NCBI RefSeq assembly: GCF_002216065.1
Contig: NZ_CP022282.1
Location: forward strand, 2,108,001-2,172,000
Direction of reading: 5' to 3'
Length of the DNA stretch: 64,000 nt
From: Chryseobacterium sp. T16E-39
Lineage (GTDB): Bacteria > Bacteroidota > Bacteroidia > Flavobacteriales > Weeksellaceae
Shown here one piece after another: positions 36,874 to 47,292 of this stretch (the stretch's first letter is position 1; each line of letters opens with the position of its first letter). The translations under genes were made by a program, and so were the position numbers. Under the pieces are notes generated by a model. It was not told where the DNA came from. It did not search any database and was given only the letters and a program-made list of their open reading frames with translations.

Positions 36874-37409
36874 TACTTTGTATAATCGTTAATCGTTATT
36901 TTTAAATTCTCTTTTAACATTCTCTGATGAATTTTTATTTCTTCTTCATTAAACCTAGCTTTAATAAACTTAGCTGGTGATCCTCCTATAATTGTATAAG
37001 GCTCAACATCTTTCGTTACTACAGAATATGCAGCAATAATAGCTCCGTTACCAATCCTAACTCCTCTGCTGATAAAGGCACCATATCCAATCCATACATC
37101 CTCACCAATTATAGTTTCAAGATCTGATTCTCTACCCGAAAAAATAATTGGTTTTTCAGGGTTCTTATAATAATGATCACCACCAACAATTTTCACTTCA
37201 GGAGCTAACATTGTATATTTACCTATACTGACCTTAGAATAAATAGTACAATTTGGTCCGATATAAGAGTATTCATCCGCTTTAAGATCACTTGCAATAT
37301 TTGACTTCCCACCCATATAAAAAGTATCATGTACATTTTTTAAATGATACTTCTTTCGGTAAATAATCATTTTTATATTTCTATAAATTTGTCTCAGCTT
37401 ATTTTTCAT
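36873..37409 (-). CDS. CatB-type hexapeptide O-acetyltransferase
   Basis: 178 residues from the ATG at 37409 (or 181 from 37418). LbH fold: YSYIGPNCTIYSKVSIGKYTMLAPEVKIVGGDHYYKNPEKP, IIGEDVWIGYGAFISRGVRIGNGAIIAAYSVVTKDVEPYTIIGGSPAKFIKARF. GDHYY holds the likely catalytic histidine. It probably O-acetylates a repeat-unit sugar. The start overlaps the stop of the upstream GT4 gene (37399), and the stop overlaps the fnlA start by one base. Confidence 0.88.
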   Translation of the reverse strand: MKNKLRQIYRNIKMIIYRKKYHLKNVHDTFYMGGKSNIASDLKADEYSYIGPNCTIYSKVSIGKYTMLAPEVKIVGGDHYYKNPEKPIIFSGRESDLETIIGEDVWIGYGAFISRGVRIGNGAIIAAYSVVTKDVEPYTIIGGSPAKFIKARFNEEEIKIHQRMLKENLKITINDYTK

Positions 37410-38520
37410 CGAAGTCATTAATAATTCTTTTTATAATTTCAATCTGATAATCAGGATTATATTTATCTTTTATTACTTTTCTGCAATTCTCTGATATTGT
37501 TTCCTCATCTTTTCGTACAACGATCCAATCCTTGATTTTAGATTTCAGATCGTCCAACGAATCTTCTACAAAAAAATCACCTGAAACGCCAGGAACAATT
37601 GCTTCAAATTCAGGCATTTGATTCTTAAAATTAGAATGGGTAATAACTGGAGTTCCATATACTAAAGAATGCATAGCTGTCAATCCAACATTTCCAGGAG
37701 AAATACATAGATCAGCATTATTAATTAGTTCAGCAATTTCTTCTTCTTTATAAGTAGCACCATAAAACCAAACATATGATCCCAAATTATTATTTTCCAC
37801 CAAGTTACGTAAATCTTCTTCTTTTTCTCCTTTACCAATTATTACTAAATTGATAAATATTTCATCTTTCTGAAGCTCCTTTAATGCAAAAATAATCTGC
37901 TCAATTTTTTTCCTTTTCTGCAATCTCCCTATATAAAAAACGACTTTGTTATTATTTTTAAAATGATCTTTATAAATATTGGTTTTACTTAAGGATCTAT
38001 ATATTCTGTCTTGCTCTTCAAAATCTAAAGAATTATAAATAATATCTAATTTTTCTCCAGCTATATTTTCTTTTATCATCAACTGCTTTGCATAATCTCC
38101 GTACAATAAGATTTTATCAGCAAAAGAGAAATACATCTTTTTAATTATTCTTTTGCCAATACCTTCATTACCATACCAGCCATGTGACCACAAAATAATT
38201 TTCTTTCCCTTGATTTTAAGTACAATAAATAATAACCAATGGGTAATACAAAAATATTCACCGAGCAGGATATAATTGGAATAATTCTTAAAGGCAAGAC
38301 TCATCAGCCCTTTCTGCCAATAAAAAATTTTATATAGTTTTACATATTTTAAGATACCCTTATACCCCTTCAATTCATTATAATCGAAAATCTTAATATC
38401 TTCGGAGTTATCACCAAAATAAAAATCAACAGATAATTCCTGATCCATCTTTTTAAATATTGGTTCTCTGTAATGCTGACCAAAGTTATATATTAAAACA
38501 TTCTTATTTTTATTCCCCAT
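37399..38520 (-). CDS. Glycosyltransferase family 4 protein
   Basis: 373 residues, GT-B: NVLIYNFGQHYREPIFKKMD at the start, DYAKQLMIKENIAGEKLDIIYNSL, then VVFYIGRLQKRKKIEQII and the donor-binding stretch DLCISPGNVGLTAMHSLVYGTPVITHSNF. The GNVGLTAMHSL pattern instead of a clear E-x7-E marks a divergent branch. Donor and acceptor unknown. It lies 60 nt after the GH56-like gene. Confidence 0.88.
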   Translation of the reverse strand: MGNKNKNVLIYNFGQHYREPIFKKMDQELSVDFYFGDNSEDIKIFDYNELKGYKGILKYVKLYKIFYWQKGLMSLAFKNYSNYILLGEYFCITHWLLFIVLKIKGKKIILWSHGWYGNEGIGKRIIKKMYFSFADKILLYGDYAKQLMIKENIAGEKLDIIYNSLDFEEQDRIYRSLSKTNIYKDHFKNNNKVVFYIGRLQKRKKIEQIIFALKELQKDEIFINLVIIGKGEKEEDLRNLVENNNLGSYVWFYGATYKEEEIAELINNADLCISPGNVGLTAMHSLVYGTPVITHSNFKNQMPEFEAIVPGVSGDFFVEDSLDDLKSKIKDWIVVRKDEETISENCRKVIKDKYNPDYQIEIIKRIINDFDEK

Positions 38521-38580
38521 TCTTAACAGTATCTATTTAAATATCTTTCAAGCCATATAAGTATTCATACTTGCTATTGC

Positions 38581-39510
38581 TTATTTAGTAGCATTATAAT
38601 ATGTTTTAAAGGTGTTTAAATCATACTGATCAACATCTTTTACATCTGAATATTCCTTCTGAAGGGCAGGATATTTTTTTCTATTTAAATAAAAATATTT
38701 TTGGCTGTCCCACCATATGATTCCGTTGACTCTCTTTCCTGAAGAAACACGAGAGGCTATCATTTTATAGTAATTCTTAAAAATATCAACAGGAATAAGA
38801 GACATCGCCATATTTGAATTTCCTGAGTTTCTTTTTTGCCATATAAACGGATAAACTTCCTTATTATATTTTTTACCCATTTCCAGTGCATAGTCGAGAT
38901 TCACATAGATATAATCTCCACTCCCTAATTCTAATATCGGAGATCTTGCATTATATACTCTGGGATTTACATTGTACATATACAAAGAAGGAGCAATTAT
39001 ATCCACTGCAGTAAAAATAGGAGAAAGACGTGCGTTTATATTTTTCCAATCATTATTACTTCCTTTAAAAGTTCTTACAGGCAATCCATAAAATCCCCAC
39101 TTTAAATTAGGACGCAGTTTTTTTGCTGTTCCCACAGCTTTAACAAATTGTTGAATAGCTGCCTCTGCATCACTATCATTTGAACCAGAAATAGCTTTCA
39201 TCGCCGGTCCCTCCCAATCAATGATCGCAATTCCAGTGTTGTCGGCAGATGTTTTTTCCATGATATTTTTTGTAAACATATCAACATCAAGATTACTTCC
39301 ATCAGTGGTAACTTCCTTCTGATAGAAGATAATTGCCTTTTCCAATCCATTGTCCTTAATATATGCCTCCTGCTGAGGATTCAGACCTGACATGCCAATA
39401 TATAATTTAGGCTGTACCTGGGAATTCATTCTACCAGGAAAAACTAATAACAGGATTGCTATTAAAAATAACAATGAACTGTTTCTTTTTTGGTATTCTG
39501 TTACTTGCAT
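38581..39510 (-). CDS. Exported GH56 (hyaluronidase)-like protein of unknown substrate
   Basis: 309 residues with an N-terminal signal peptide or anchor (SSLLFLIAILLLVFPGRMNS, 11-30). The mature protein reads like a TIM barrel of the GH56 hyaluronidase type: AIIDWEGPAM at 95-104 with the D98-W99-E100 pattern of the GH56 acid residue, KWGFYGLP at 137-144, APSLYMYN at 173-180 and GIIWWDSQ near 265. Length is close to the GH56 core without extra domains. It sits between Wzy and a glycosyltransferase, so it might cleave or trim the polymer made by the locus. The assignment is by motif only; a distant GH18/25-like barrel is the alternative. Confidence 0.6.
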   Translation of the reverse strand: MQVTEYQKRNSSLLFLIAILLLVFPGRMNSQVQPKLYIGMSGLNPQQEAYIKDNGLEKAIIFYQKEVTTDGSNLDVDMFTKNIMEKTSADNTGIAIIDWEGPAMKAISGSNDSDAEAAIQQFVKAVGTAKKLRPNLKWGFYGLPVRTFKGSNNDWKNINARLSPIFTAVDIIAPSLYMYNVNPRVYNARSPILELGSGDYIYVNLDYALEMGKKYNKEVYPFIWQKRNSGNSNMAMSLIPVDIFKNYYKMIASRVSSGKRVNGIIWWDSQKYFYLNRKKYPALQKEYSDVKDVDQYDLNTFKTYYNATK

Positions 39511-39543
39511 TGCTATAATATTTAATTATTTTCAGATAAGAGT

Positions 39544-40704
39544 TTAATCCGGTACATTTAAACCTTTTTCTTTAATAGTCTCCCCTGTACGTTTATGATA
39601 TTCTATTTTGTTGACATTACTTCTATAGCTTTTAGGTAAATGATCACCAGACAGAATATAATAAATACTATTGGTATAAGGAAGATATTGATATCCACTC
39701 CATATTGTTTTAAAAATAGTTAACCCAACTAGTAGATAAAGAGAATATTTAATTTTAAAATTCGCATATTTTATTATTATTGCTAAGCAAACGGCAAAAA
39801 ATAGTCCAAAATATAAAGTAATTCTGAAACCTGTTGGAAAGATCATTAAAATCCTGAACAGGTACATATATAACAACGCGAAAAAGAAAAGGACATCGCC
39901 ATATTTATTATTTAAAATTATCTTTCTATAGCGCAATAAAACAAAGAACAGGAAAAACATGATCAGAGAACCTAAAGTAAAGATGGCATTATTAGATTCT
40001 GCAACGTATACATTTAATAATTTATAGGCTATTGTAGGAAATAATGTAGCAAAGTAATTTGAAAACTCATTTAAAATCTGAGGAAACAAACCAATTACAC
40101 ACGCTATAATATACCAGACAGATAGTACAACATTCGATTTATATATTATTCTTTTCCTGAAAACTATTAGTAAAGATAAGAGTATCGGGGCAATCAATGA
40201 GATGTGGAATAAAAGCGCCAATAAAGCAACGATAATAAATTTAAGATATTTTTTATCTATTAAATAAACCGTACTCCATATCAATATCAATGATCCTGAC
40301 ATAAACCTTAAAGGATTATCAACCAACATAAAGAGTAGGTTATAATTAAGCAATAATCCAATCGCTAAAAACTCAGCCTTAATAAATTTCTTTATAAATT
40401 TAAAAACAGAATATAAATAGAGACATTTTATAAGTCCAAGAAAAAGCCAGAAATCGGGTATAATACGTCTTACAATATAAATGAGAAAATAAAATCCCTG
40501 CTCATAATCTCTCCGCAAAAGATCGTTATCTGTGGAAAGATTATACAAATCTTCGTAATGCCTCCAGTCAGTTCCTACCGTATAACCAAAGCACAGAAAT
40601 GCATATAGCCATACCATAAATAACTTCTTTCCCAATATATGCTTTCTATCGGGTAAGTTATCCATAAGGATGCATAGAAAAAATGTTACAATATAGAAGA
40701 GCAT
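39544..40704 (-). CDS. EpsG/Wzy-type polysaccharide polymerase (upstream half)
   Basis: 386 residues, about ten membrane segments and the EpsG-family signature FGYTVGTDWRHYEDLYNLSTDND...EQGFYFL near residues 40-70. It is not obviously a close copy of the other polymerase at 18986. It joins lipid-linked repeats in the periplasm. It abuts the GT4 gene exactly (no gap) and is 33 nt before the GH56-like gene. Confidence 0.85.
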   Translation of the reverse strand: MLFYIVTFFLCILMDNLPDRKHILGKKLFMVWLYAFLCFGYTVGTDWRHYEDLYNLSTDNDLLRRDYEQGFYFLIYIVRRIIPDFWLFLGLIKCLYLYSVFKFIKKFIKAEFLAIGLLLNYNLLFMLVDNPLRFMSGSLILIWSTVYLIDKKYLKFIIVALLALLFHISLIAPILLSLLIVFRKRIIYKSNVVLSVWYIIACVIGLFPQILNEFSNYFATLFPTIAYKLLNVYVAESNNAIFTLGSLIMFFLFFVLLRYRKIILNNKYGDVLFFFALLYMYLFRILMIFPTGFRITLYFGLFFAVCLAIIIKYANFKIKYSLYLLVGLTIFKTIWSGYQYLPYTNSIYYILSGDHLPKSYRSNVNKIEYHKRTGETIKEKGLNVPD

Positions 40705-41904
40705 TTACAATGTATTATATAAATTCAAGATATATTCTTTACCATAAGTATAATTAAAGCTACTGTTTTTAAGCTGTCCGTTTTTATAATCTGAATAGAC
40801 TTTTTTAAATTCCATACAAATTTCATCTTCATTCGTAATATCAGCAAAATATTGCACATCTCCATTCTTATAAAGGTCATTTAAAACTCCTACTGATGGA
40901 CTAATACTGAATATCGGTGTATTATTGGACATATAATCTCCAACCTTTGTAGGTAAGAAAATACCTTCTTCACACGGAGCTTCAATTATCAGAGCTACAT
41001 CATACTCTTTTAAAAGTTCCAAGCTTTTTTTATATTCTACAGGAGGCAACAAACTGATCTGATTAGTGGGATCAACATTTCCCACTAATTCTCTTAAATC
41101 ATTTTCAAATATTCCTATGAAATCAAGCACAACATCATCTGCATTATTTTCTCGGATAAATTTAGCAAATGCGCGGACAACAATCTTTGGATCACGAGGG
41201 GCACGAACATTTCCTGAATGAATCAACCTAAGTTTCCCTTTGTTCTCCTTATTCTCATTGGAGGGCTCATAAGCTAAATGAGGAATTATTATCGTTTTGT
41301 TTTTATCGGGATCAAGATAATTTAACATATAATTCCTTAATCTTTCATTTGGAAAAATATGTTTGTCTGCAAAATCCATTATTTTGATAATATTTTTATT
41401 GTAAAATGGCATTTTAGCATTTAATCCGCTCCCATAAGGAACAGGATATTTCAAAGGAGGATATGGATCGTTCCAGGTAGCAATCCATTTTAATCCGTAT
41501 TTTTTTTTCAGATAATATCCAATTAAAAAGCTGGGAGTGTCTTTCGTAATAACATAATCATATTTTTTATCCTTAAAAAAAGACGTATTCTTAAAGATAA
41601 CTTCGTAAGCCCAGTGCGCGCCTTTGAAAACAGTTCCGAACAATAAATAAATATACAGGTGTTGAAGTAAAGTTTTCAAAGTGAATTTATTATCAACTTC
41701 TACAACAATATTTCTATTAATTTTAACATTTAAATCTTCTAAAGATTGCGTAGATGGATAGTTACTCCATTTTATTTTTTTTGAAATTAAATCGATTTCA
41801 TAACCATTATTACTTAATAGTTCTAACAGCTTGATATTAACTATAGCTTCAGGGGAATTAACCGGATATGAACTGGGTGCAATAAAAAGTATTTTCTTTG
41901 ACAT
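40705..41904 (-). CDS. Glycosyltransferase family 4 protein
   Basis: 399 residues, GT-B: KILFIAPSSYPVNSPEAIVNIKLL, VITKDTPSFLIGYYLKKKYGLKWIATWNDPYPP (a variant of the family beginning), LIHSGNVRAPRDPKIVVRAF and CEEGIFLPTKVGDYMSNNTPIFSISP. Donor unknown. One base of overlap with the upstream pyruvyltransferase stop and zero gap to wzy show tight coupling. Confidence 0.88.
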   Translation of the reverse strand: MSKKILFIAPSSYPVNSPEAIVNIKLLELLSNNGYEIDLISKKIKWSNYPSTQSLEDLNVKINRNIVVEVDNKFTLKTLLQHLYIYLLFGTVFKGAHWAYEVIFKNTSFFKDKKYDYVITKDTPSFLIGYYLKKKYGLKWIATWNDPYPPLKYPVPYGSGLNAKMPFYNKNIIKIMDFADKHIFPNERLRNYMLNYLDPDKNKTIIIPHLAYEPSNENKENKGKLRLIHSGNVRAPRDPKIVVRAFAKFIRENNADDVVLDFIGIFENDLRELVGNVDPTNQISLLPPVEYKKSLELLKEYDVALIIEAPCEEGIFLPTKVGDYMSNNTPIFSISPSVGVLNDLYKNGDVQYFADITNEDEICMEFKKVYSDYKNGQLKNSSFNYTYGKEYILNLYNTL

Positions 41905-43057
41905 TATTCAAAATTTCTTAAAACATTTAACACATTATCTACCATCGCATTTGCTCTGTTATTAAGGTTATTATAGCTAACCTCTATATTTTCCTGATGC
42001 AAGGAATATTTGTCTTTTATCTCTCGGATATATGTATCCAGGGCCTGAATATCTTCTTTCGGATCCCAATAGTAAAATCCTTTAACTTCATCACAAAGAG
42101 CTTTAAGTTTTGGATCAATTCCCAAACAGATGGTTGGTATTCCAAGATTGAGCGCAAAAATTGCAGCATGATAACGAGATGTAATCAGAATATCACATTC
42201 ATTTAGGTATCCATAAAACTTCTCAAACTCATATTTCAAAGGATGCCAGACAATTAGTTTCTTTATTCCTAAATCTGATCTTTTATTAACTCTTTGGATC
42301 AAGGCATCATCTTTTGATTCAGAAAACATAAATAAATTCCGCTCAAAATCTTTTTGTTCTGGTAACCAGTTAAAAATCTTATTATTGATTATTTCCCCTA
42401 CATCATTGTGTGGCCAATCTCTAAGCACAACACCAAGCTTCAAATTATCATTATCGGTAATCTTATGTTTTAAATGATATTTCTTTTTAAAGAAATCCGT
42501 CAGACATAAATCTGCTCCGAAGCTTCTGTTTGATAAGTCCCATTTTTCCAAATATTGGAGAGAAATATTATCTCTGCAATAAATATGATCATACAAAGCC
42601 ACTTCATTTTTAATCTCCGTTTCAACTTTCTTCGAATCAAATGGTCCCAGCCCTATTCCCAAAGCCAGCTTCAATCTGATCTCTTTTTTCTTTTTAGCTT
42701 TTGAGGCAAAAAAACTAACCAGTAAAGACGGTTCTTTTAATAAAAGATTGAAATATAATTTATATCTGGAAATTGTTGATATCTCTCTCTGTGATTTTTC
42801 AAATGAGAAAAACTGAGTTCCGCCACCCAGTATATAAATATCTGCGGACTCAAAACGGGAAGCTGCTAAACTCAGGAATTTAGCATTCTTGAATCGCTCT
42901 GTAATATATTTTTCTTTTTACAAACAATCTTTAAGTCGACATCTTTATTCATTTGAGCAAGAAGATCCAAGGTCATTTCCAGCAATAAATCATCCCCAAC
43001 GTTTGCATCTCCATATGCCCCTTTGATTAATATCTCAATTTTTTTATTTCCCTGCAT
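41904..43057 (-). pseudogene. Polysaccharide pyruvyltransferase family protein, interrupted by a single-base frameshift
   Basis: The N-terminal part (43057 to 42872) begins with KIEILIKGAYGDANVGDDLLLEM, the usual WcaK/CsaB beginning, and stops after 61 codons. In the -1 frame the protein goes on without a stop from about 42919 to 41904: YITERFKNAKFLSLA, then ADIYILGGGTQFFS, KLALGIGLGPFD, KKLIVWHPLKYEFEKFY and ITSRYHAAIFALNLGIPTICLGID. The break lies at an A5-G-A5 stretch (42909-42919 on the plus strand as T-runs); one added A restores about 383 residues. A true mutation, a sequencing error, or slippage are all possible. The family adds a pyruvate ketal or is a glycosyl donor-like relative. 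Confidence 0.82.
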
Positions 43058-43060
43058 CTT

Positions 43061-44524
43061 TTAATTCTTTATATACAAATTATACCATCTCTTAATTGTA
43101 ACCAATACGATTAGTATACTAACCACAAGTAAAATTATTCTAACGACCACAGAGACATTCATTTTAAAAAGAAAAAGTCCCCCAAGTATAATTCCAAAGT
43201 ATAATAAATTATACCACGTTAGTACCAGTTTTCTGTTTACCAGCTTGTTTTTTATAAAATAAGGAATAAATAATGCGGTATTTAAAAAATAAGCTATTAC
43301 AAAAGCTATCCCTCTTCCAATAGCACCATAATCAACAAGCAAATAACTAAATGCTATCGCTGTAGCACCCCAGAAACCATTACTAAAAACACTAAACCAC
43401 ATGAAATTTCCGGCAGCAAAATTTCTTGCAATACCTTGCTTCTGAGAATTGATAATTGTAAATATCGAAACCAATATTGTGGTCATGTACATATCATTAT
43501 TATGATACTGCGAACCGAATAATGATGAAAATATTTCTGGTAAGAATACAGTCGGCAGACATATAATCAAGCCAAAAAACATGGGATGAATAATATTAAG
43601 AAATTCAAATTTCTTATTTCCATTTCCAAAATTTTTCATCGCATACGGATAAAAAACCTGCCCGATAATCGAAAGCAAAATCATTGAAATCTGCGAATAA
43701 TTATTACTAGCATTAAATATTCCCATTTCATATAATCCGTTATGATTTCTCTTGATCAGGATACTATTACAAATCAGAATAATCGGATTTACCATAAGAC
43801 TGCTAATGAACGCCGGCAAACTAAACTTTAATATGATATCAAAATTAGTTTTTACATTATCCAATGAAAACCAGATTCCATGTTCCTTGCAAACTTTCCT
43901 TAATAATATTGCAGAGCATAACCATATAGAAAAATTGGTAATTAGCAATGCCAAAGCAAATCCATTAACACCATATTTTTCAGTTAAAATGATAATTAAA
44001 GGAAAAGAAAGTAATCCATTAACAATGTTAATGATAGAGATAGACTTAAAATTTTCAAATCCTGCTAATGCTCCGGTTTGAAGACCATTTATTGAAGAAA
44101 AGAAAATAGCCACAGAGCAATACAGCATGGATTGCCATATGACTTCTTTACCCGTTAGTAGTACACAAAGTTCTTTATTAAAAACTAAGGAACTTACCAG
44201 TACAATTATAGCTAATAAAAAAGAAGATATGCGCACCAGGGAAAATATTTCACTGGTTTTTCTTTTGCTCTCCTGAAGGTTGATCGCAATATATTTTGTT
44301 GCGGTAACACCAAAACTAGCAAGACTCAGTAAAGAAAAAGTTGTTATATATGACTGTAAGATTCCTATATTTCCAAAGTCTGCAACAGACAACTTTCTAG
44401 CAACAAAAAACATAGCCAGAAAGCCAAGTCCTTTTGAGGCAATTACTCCCAAGAATGACCAAAAAACACCTTTTAAAATGGTATTTTTTTTAAACTCGTC
44501 AATAAGATTTTTAATTTTTATCAT
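43061..44524 (-). CDS. Wzx-type polysaccharide flippase (upstream half)
   Basis: 487 residues, MOP-type fold with about twelve membrane helices; starts with a charged amphipathic helix and GVFWSFLGVIASKGLGFLAM, then ADFGNIGILQSYITTF, the hallmark of Wzx-type oligosaccharide flippases. It exports the lipid-linked repeat across the inner membrane. The stop is 3 nt from the start of the pyruvyltransferase gene, and a 48-codon ORF lies 6 nt upstream. Confidence 0.9.
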   Translation of the reverse strand: MIKIKNLIDEFKKNTILKGVFWSFLGVIASKGLGFLAMFFVARKLSVADFGNIGILQSYITTFSLLSLASFGVTATKYIAINLQESKRKTSEIFSLVRISSFLLAIIVLVSSLVFNKELCVLLTGKEVIWQSMLYCSVAIFFSSINGLQTGALAGFENFKSISIINIVNGLLSFPLIIILTEKYGVNGFALALLITNFSIWLCSAILLRKVCKEHGIWFSLDNVKTNFDIILKFSLPAFISSLMVNPIILICNSILIKRNHNGLYEMGIFNASNNYSQISMILLSIIGQVFYPYAMKNFGNGNKKFEFLNIIHPMFFGLIICLPTVFLPEIFSSLFGSQYHNNDMYMTTILVSIFTIINSQKQGIARNFAAGNFMWFSVFSNGFWGATAIAFSYLLVDYGAIGRGIAFVIAYFLNTALFIPYFIKNKLVNRKLVLTWYNLLYFGIILGGLFLFKMNVSVVVRIILLVVSILIVLVTIKRWYNLYIKN

Positions 44525-44530
44525 TAAATT

Positions 44531-44677
44531 TTAATGATTGTAATTTAACGTTACCCCTTTTTTTATGAATGTTTCATATTGAGAATAATCCCAATGCGTA
44601 AACATATTATTGCCAGATAAAGTGAGGGTTTCCCATCTGATATATTCTACATCAATCATTATTTCTTTTGACTGCAT
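44531..44677 (-). CDS. Small ORF of unknown function (48 residues)
   Basis: An ATG-started frame of 48 codons in the 173-nt gap between wecB and wzx: it starts MQSKEIMIDVEYIRWETLT and ends VTLNYNH. It lies 20 nt after wecB and 6 nt before wzx, as expected for an operon member. It is aromatic-rich (Y, W, F) and has no signal peptide or membrane helix. It does not match a family that I know; it could be a remnant of a larger gene. A spurious ORF is possible because of the short length. Confidence 0.5.
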   Translation of the reverse strand: MQSKEIMIDVEYIRWETLTLSGNNMFTHWDYSQYETFIKKGVTLNYNH

Positions 44678-44697
44678 TCTTTTATTTTAAAATATTA

Positions 44698-45816
44698 CTA
44701 TTTTTCTTTAATGAATTCTGCAATTCTCTGACAGGCCTTGCCGTCACCATAAGGATTGTGCAGTTCACTCATCGATTGATAACGTTGCTCATCATTTAAT
44801 AAGCTATTAGCTTCAGATACAATTTTATTCTTATCTGTTCCCACCAAGATCACGGTACCAGCTTCTACAGCTTCAGGACGTTCGGTAGTATCTCTCATGA
44901 CCAAAACAGGTTTACCTAGGCTAGGTGCTTCTTCTTGTACACCTCCGGAATCTGTAATGATCATATAAGATTGATTCATTAGCCAAACAAAAGCCGGGTA
45001 GGCCAACGGATCAATTAATTTTATGTTTTCAATCCCCGATAGGATTTCGTATACGGGACCTTTTACATTTGGATTTAAGTGTACAGGATAAATGATCAGT
45101 ACATCAGGATTCGAAACTGCTATCTCTTTTAAAGATTCGCATATATTAATGAAACCCTGACCATGATTCTCACGTCTGTGCCCTGTTACCAGAATTAGCT
45201 TTTTAGACGGATCTACGATAGACTTCAGCTGATCAATTTCATCATTGGAAATCACATTTACCCTATTGGTACTATCCAGTAATGCATCAATTACGGTGTT
45301 ACCAGTTACCAGGATATCTTCAATCTTTACATTTTCTGCTAGTAAATTTTCTTTAGATTGTGAGGTTGGAGCAAAATGATAATCCGCTATACGTCCCGCA
45401 ACCTGTCGATTGATCTCTTCGGGAAAAGGAGATCTTTTATTATGAGTTCTGAGTCCTGCTTCTACATGACAAACTTTAGCACCTGAATAAAATGATGCAA
45501 TGCTTGCCGCCATAGTTGTAGTCGTATCACCATGTACATACACAAAGTCTGGTTTAAAATCTTCCAAAATTGGCTTTAATCCGGTAATAATATCAGCCGT
45601 TAAAGAATACAAATTCTGGTTAGGTTTCATCAAATCTAAATCAAAATCCGGTTTGATATCAAAAAAATCCAGTACTTGATCCAGCATTTCTCTGTGTTGT
45701 GCAGTAACACACACTTTAGTCTCAAAATTTTCATATTTTAAAAATTCTTTAACCAGGGGAGCCATTTTTATCGCTTCGGGTCTTGTTCCGAAAATGATTA
45801 AGTTTTTCTTTATCAT
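44698..45816 (-). CDS. wecB: UDP-N-acetylglucosamine 2-epimerase (non-hydrolysing)
   Basis: 372 residues, GT-B-like fold: [70 protein letters not shown] and [30 protein letters not shown]. It interconverts UDP-GlcNAc and UDP-ManNAc in the cytoplasm. Together with the TviB-like dehydrogenase it may supply an N-acetylated uronic acid. It is 3 nt after ugd. Confidence 0.95.
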   Translation of the reverse strand: MIKKNLIIFGTRPEAIKMAPLVKEFLKYENFETKVCVTAQHREMLDQVLDFFDIKPDFDLDLMKPNQNLYSLTADIITGLKPILEDFKPDFVYVHGDTTTTMAASIASFYSGAKVCHVEAGLRTHNKRSPFPEEINRQVAGRIADYHFAPTSQSKENLLAENVKIEDILVTGNTVIDALLDSTNRVNVISNDEIDQLKSIVDPSKKLILVTGHRRENHGQGFINICESLKEIAVSNPDVLIIYPVHLNPNVKGPVYEILSGIENIKLIDPLAYPAFVWLMNQSYMIITDSGGVQEEAPSLGKPVLVMRDTTERPEAVEAGTVILVGTDKNKIVSEANSLLNDEQRYQSMSELHNPYGDGKACQRIAEFIKEK

Positions 45817-45819
45817 AGC

Positions 45820-47211
45820 TTAATTACCTATTCCTTCGTAAGTAAATCCTATTTGCTGAATTGTTTCATGGTCCAAAATATTACGTCCGTCAAAAATATA
45901 AGCTGGCTTTTTCATCTGCTTATAAATTGCTTGATAGTCATATCCTTTAAATTCATCCCATTCCGTCAAAATTGCAATAGCATGTGCATCATGAAAAATT
46001 TCTGTAGTATAGTTATGCACAATGACACGTTTTCTGTTTTCTTCCGGAGTACGTGAATTCAGATAATCAAGATCTGAATAGATTTGTTCTGCAGTCACTT
46101 TTGGATCATAGACATGGATTTCAGCATGTTCATCAACCAACATATCTGCTACATAGATGGATGCAGATTCTCTTGTATCGTTAGTATCCTTTTTAAACGC
46201 CCATCCCAGAAATACAATTTTCTTTTCAGCCACTGTATTAAAAAGTTTTCTCACAATATTTCTTGCAAATCTCTTTTTCTGATGATCATTCTGAATAATT
46301 ACCTGATGCCAGTAATCCGCTACCTGTTGAAGGCCTAATGATTCAGCAATGTAAACAAGATTAAGCACATCCTTCTGGAAGCATGATCCACCAAAACCAA
46401 CTGAAGGCTTTAAAAATTTGGGACCGATACGTGAATCCATTCCCATGGCTTTTGCTACTTCTTCCACATTTGCTCCTGTGTGTTCACATAACTCAGAAAT
46501 TGCATTGATCGAAGAAATACGTTGCGCTAAAAATGAATTGGCTGTTAGTTTTGTTAATTCAGATGACCAAACATTAGTTGTTAAGATTCTTTCCACCGGA
46601 ATCCAGTGTGCATAAATATCAACAAGCGCTTGTTTTGCGCTAAGACCTGATTCTGTGTTATCTCCACCTATTAGTACCCTGTCAGCATTAACTAAATCCT
46701 GCACAGCAGTACCTTCTGCAAGGAATTCAGGATTTGAAAGAATCTCAAAGTGATGAGGATTCCCTGAATTCTTTAAAATATCTTTTATAACATTTGCCGT
46801 TCTTACCGGCAGAGTTGATTTTTCTACAATAATTTTATCAGAATTTGCAACATCGGCGATCTGACGTATACAAAGTTCTACAAACTTCATTTCTGCAGCC
46901 ATTCCAGCACCCTCACCATATAATTTAGTTGGGGTATTTACTGCCATGAAGATAACTTCCGAGTCTTTAATTGCTTTCTCAACATCCGTTGAAAAGAATA
47001 AATTTCTACCTCTGGCCTCTGCTACAACCTGATCTAAACCCGGTTCATATACCGGTAGTTTACTTACATCAGGATCATTCCACGCTGCAATTCTATCCTG
47101 ATTTAAGTCGACAACTGTAACATTAATTTCCGGACAATATTTTGCAATAACTGCCATAGTTGGTCCACCTACATAGCCTGCTCCAATACAGCAGATATTT
47201 TTAATTTTCAT
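45820..47211 (-). CDS. ugd: UDP-glucose 6-dehydrogenase
   Basis: 463 residues. Rossmann domain with [26 protein letters not shown] and the catalytic cysteine C277 in [10 protein letters not shown]; the C-terminal UDP-binding domain includes [15 protein letters not shown]. It oxidises UDP-glucose to UDP-glucuronate in the cytoplasm. The length and the sequence [16 protein letters not shown] put it in the eukaryote-like UGDH type rather than the short bacterial type. 81 nt downstream of the TviB-like gene. Confidence 0.93.
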   Translation of the reverse strand: MKIKNICCIGAGYVGGPTMAVIAKYCPEINVTVVDLNQDRIAAWNDPDVSKLPVYEPGLDQVVAEARGRNLFFSTDVEKAIKDSEVIFMAVNTPTKLYGEGAGMAAEMKFVELCIRQIADVANSDKIIVEKSTLPVRTANVIKDILKNSGNPHHFEILSNPEFLAEGTAVQDLVNADRVLIGGDNTESGLSAKQALVDIYAHWIPVERILTTNVWSSELTKLTANSFLAQRISSINAISELCEHTGANVEEVAKAMGMDSRIGPKFLKPSVGFGGSCFQKDVLNLVYIAESLGLQQVADYWHQVIIQNDHQKKRFARNIVRKLFNTVAEKKIVFLGWAFKKDTNDTRESASIYVADMLVDEHAEIHVYDPKVTAEQIYSDLDYLNSRTPEENRKRVIVHNYTTEIFHDAHAIAILTEWDEFKGYDYQAIYKQMKKPAYIFDGRNILDHETIQQIGFTYEGIGN

Positions 47212-47292
47212 TATACCTTAATATTTTGTGATTAATTTTCTAATATTATTTAATGGAACTTATTCAATGTAAATAAGCTCTGCTTTTAAAAA

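Noticed and set aside
42872..43057. A separate 61-codon gene at the start of the pyruvyltransferase
   Set aside because: It matches the N-terminus of the family and the following frame continues it, so it is one interrupted gene, not two.
43752..44081. Open frame of 109 codons on the plus strand inside the Wzx gene
   Set aside because: Shadow of the flippase reading frame; no similarity to a family and no operon logic.
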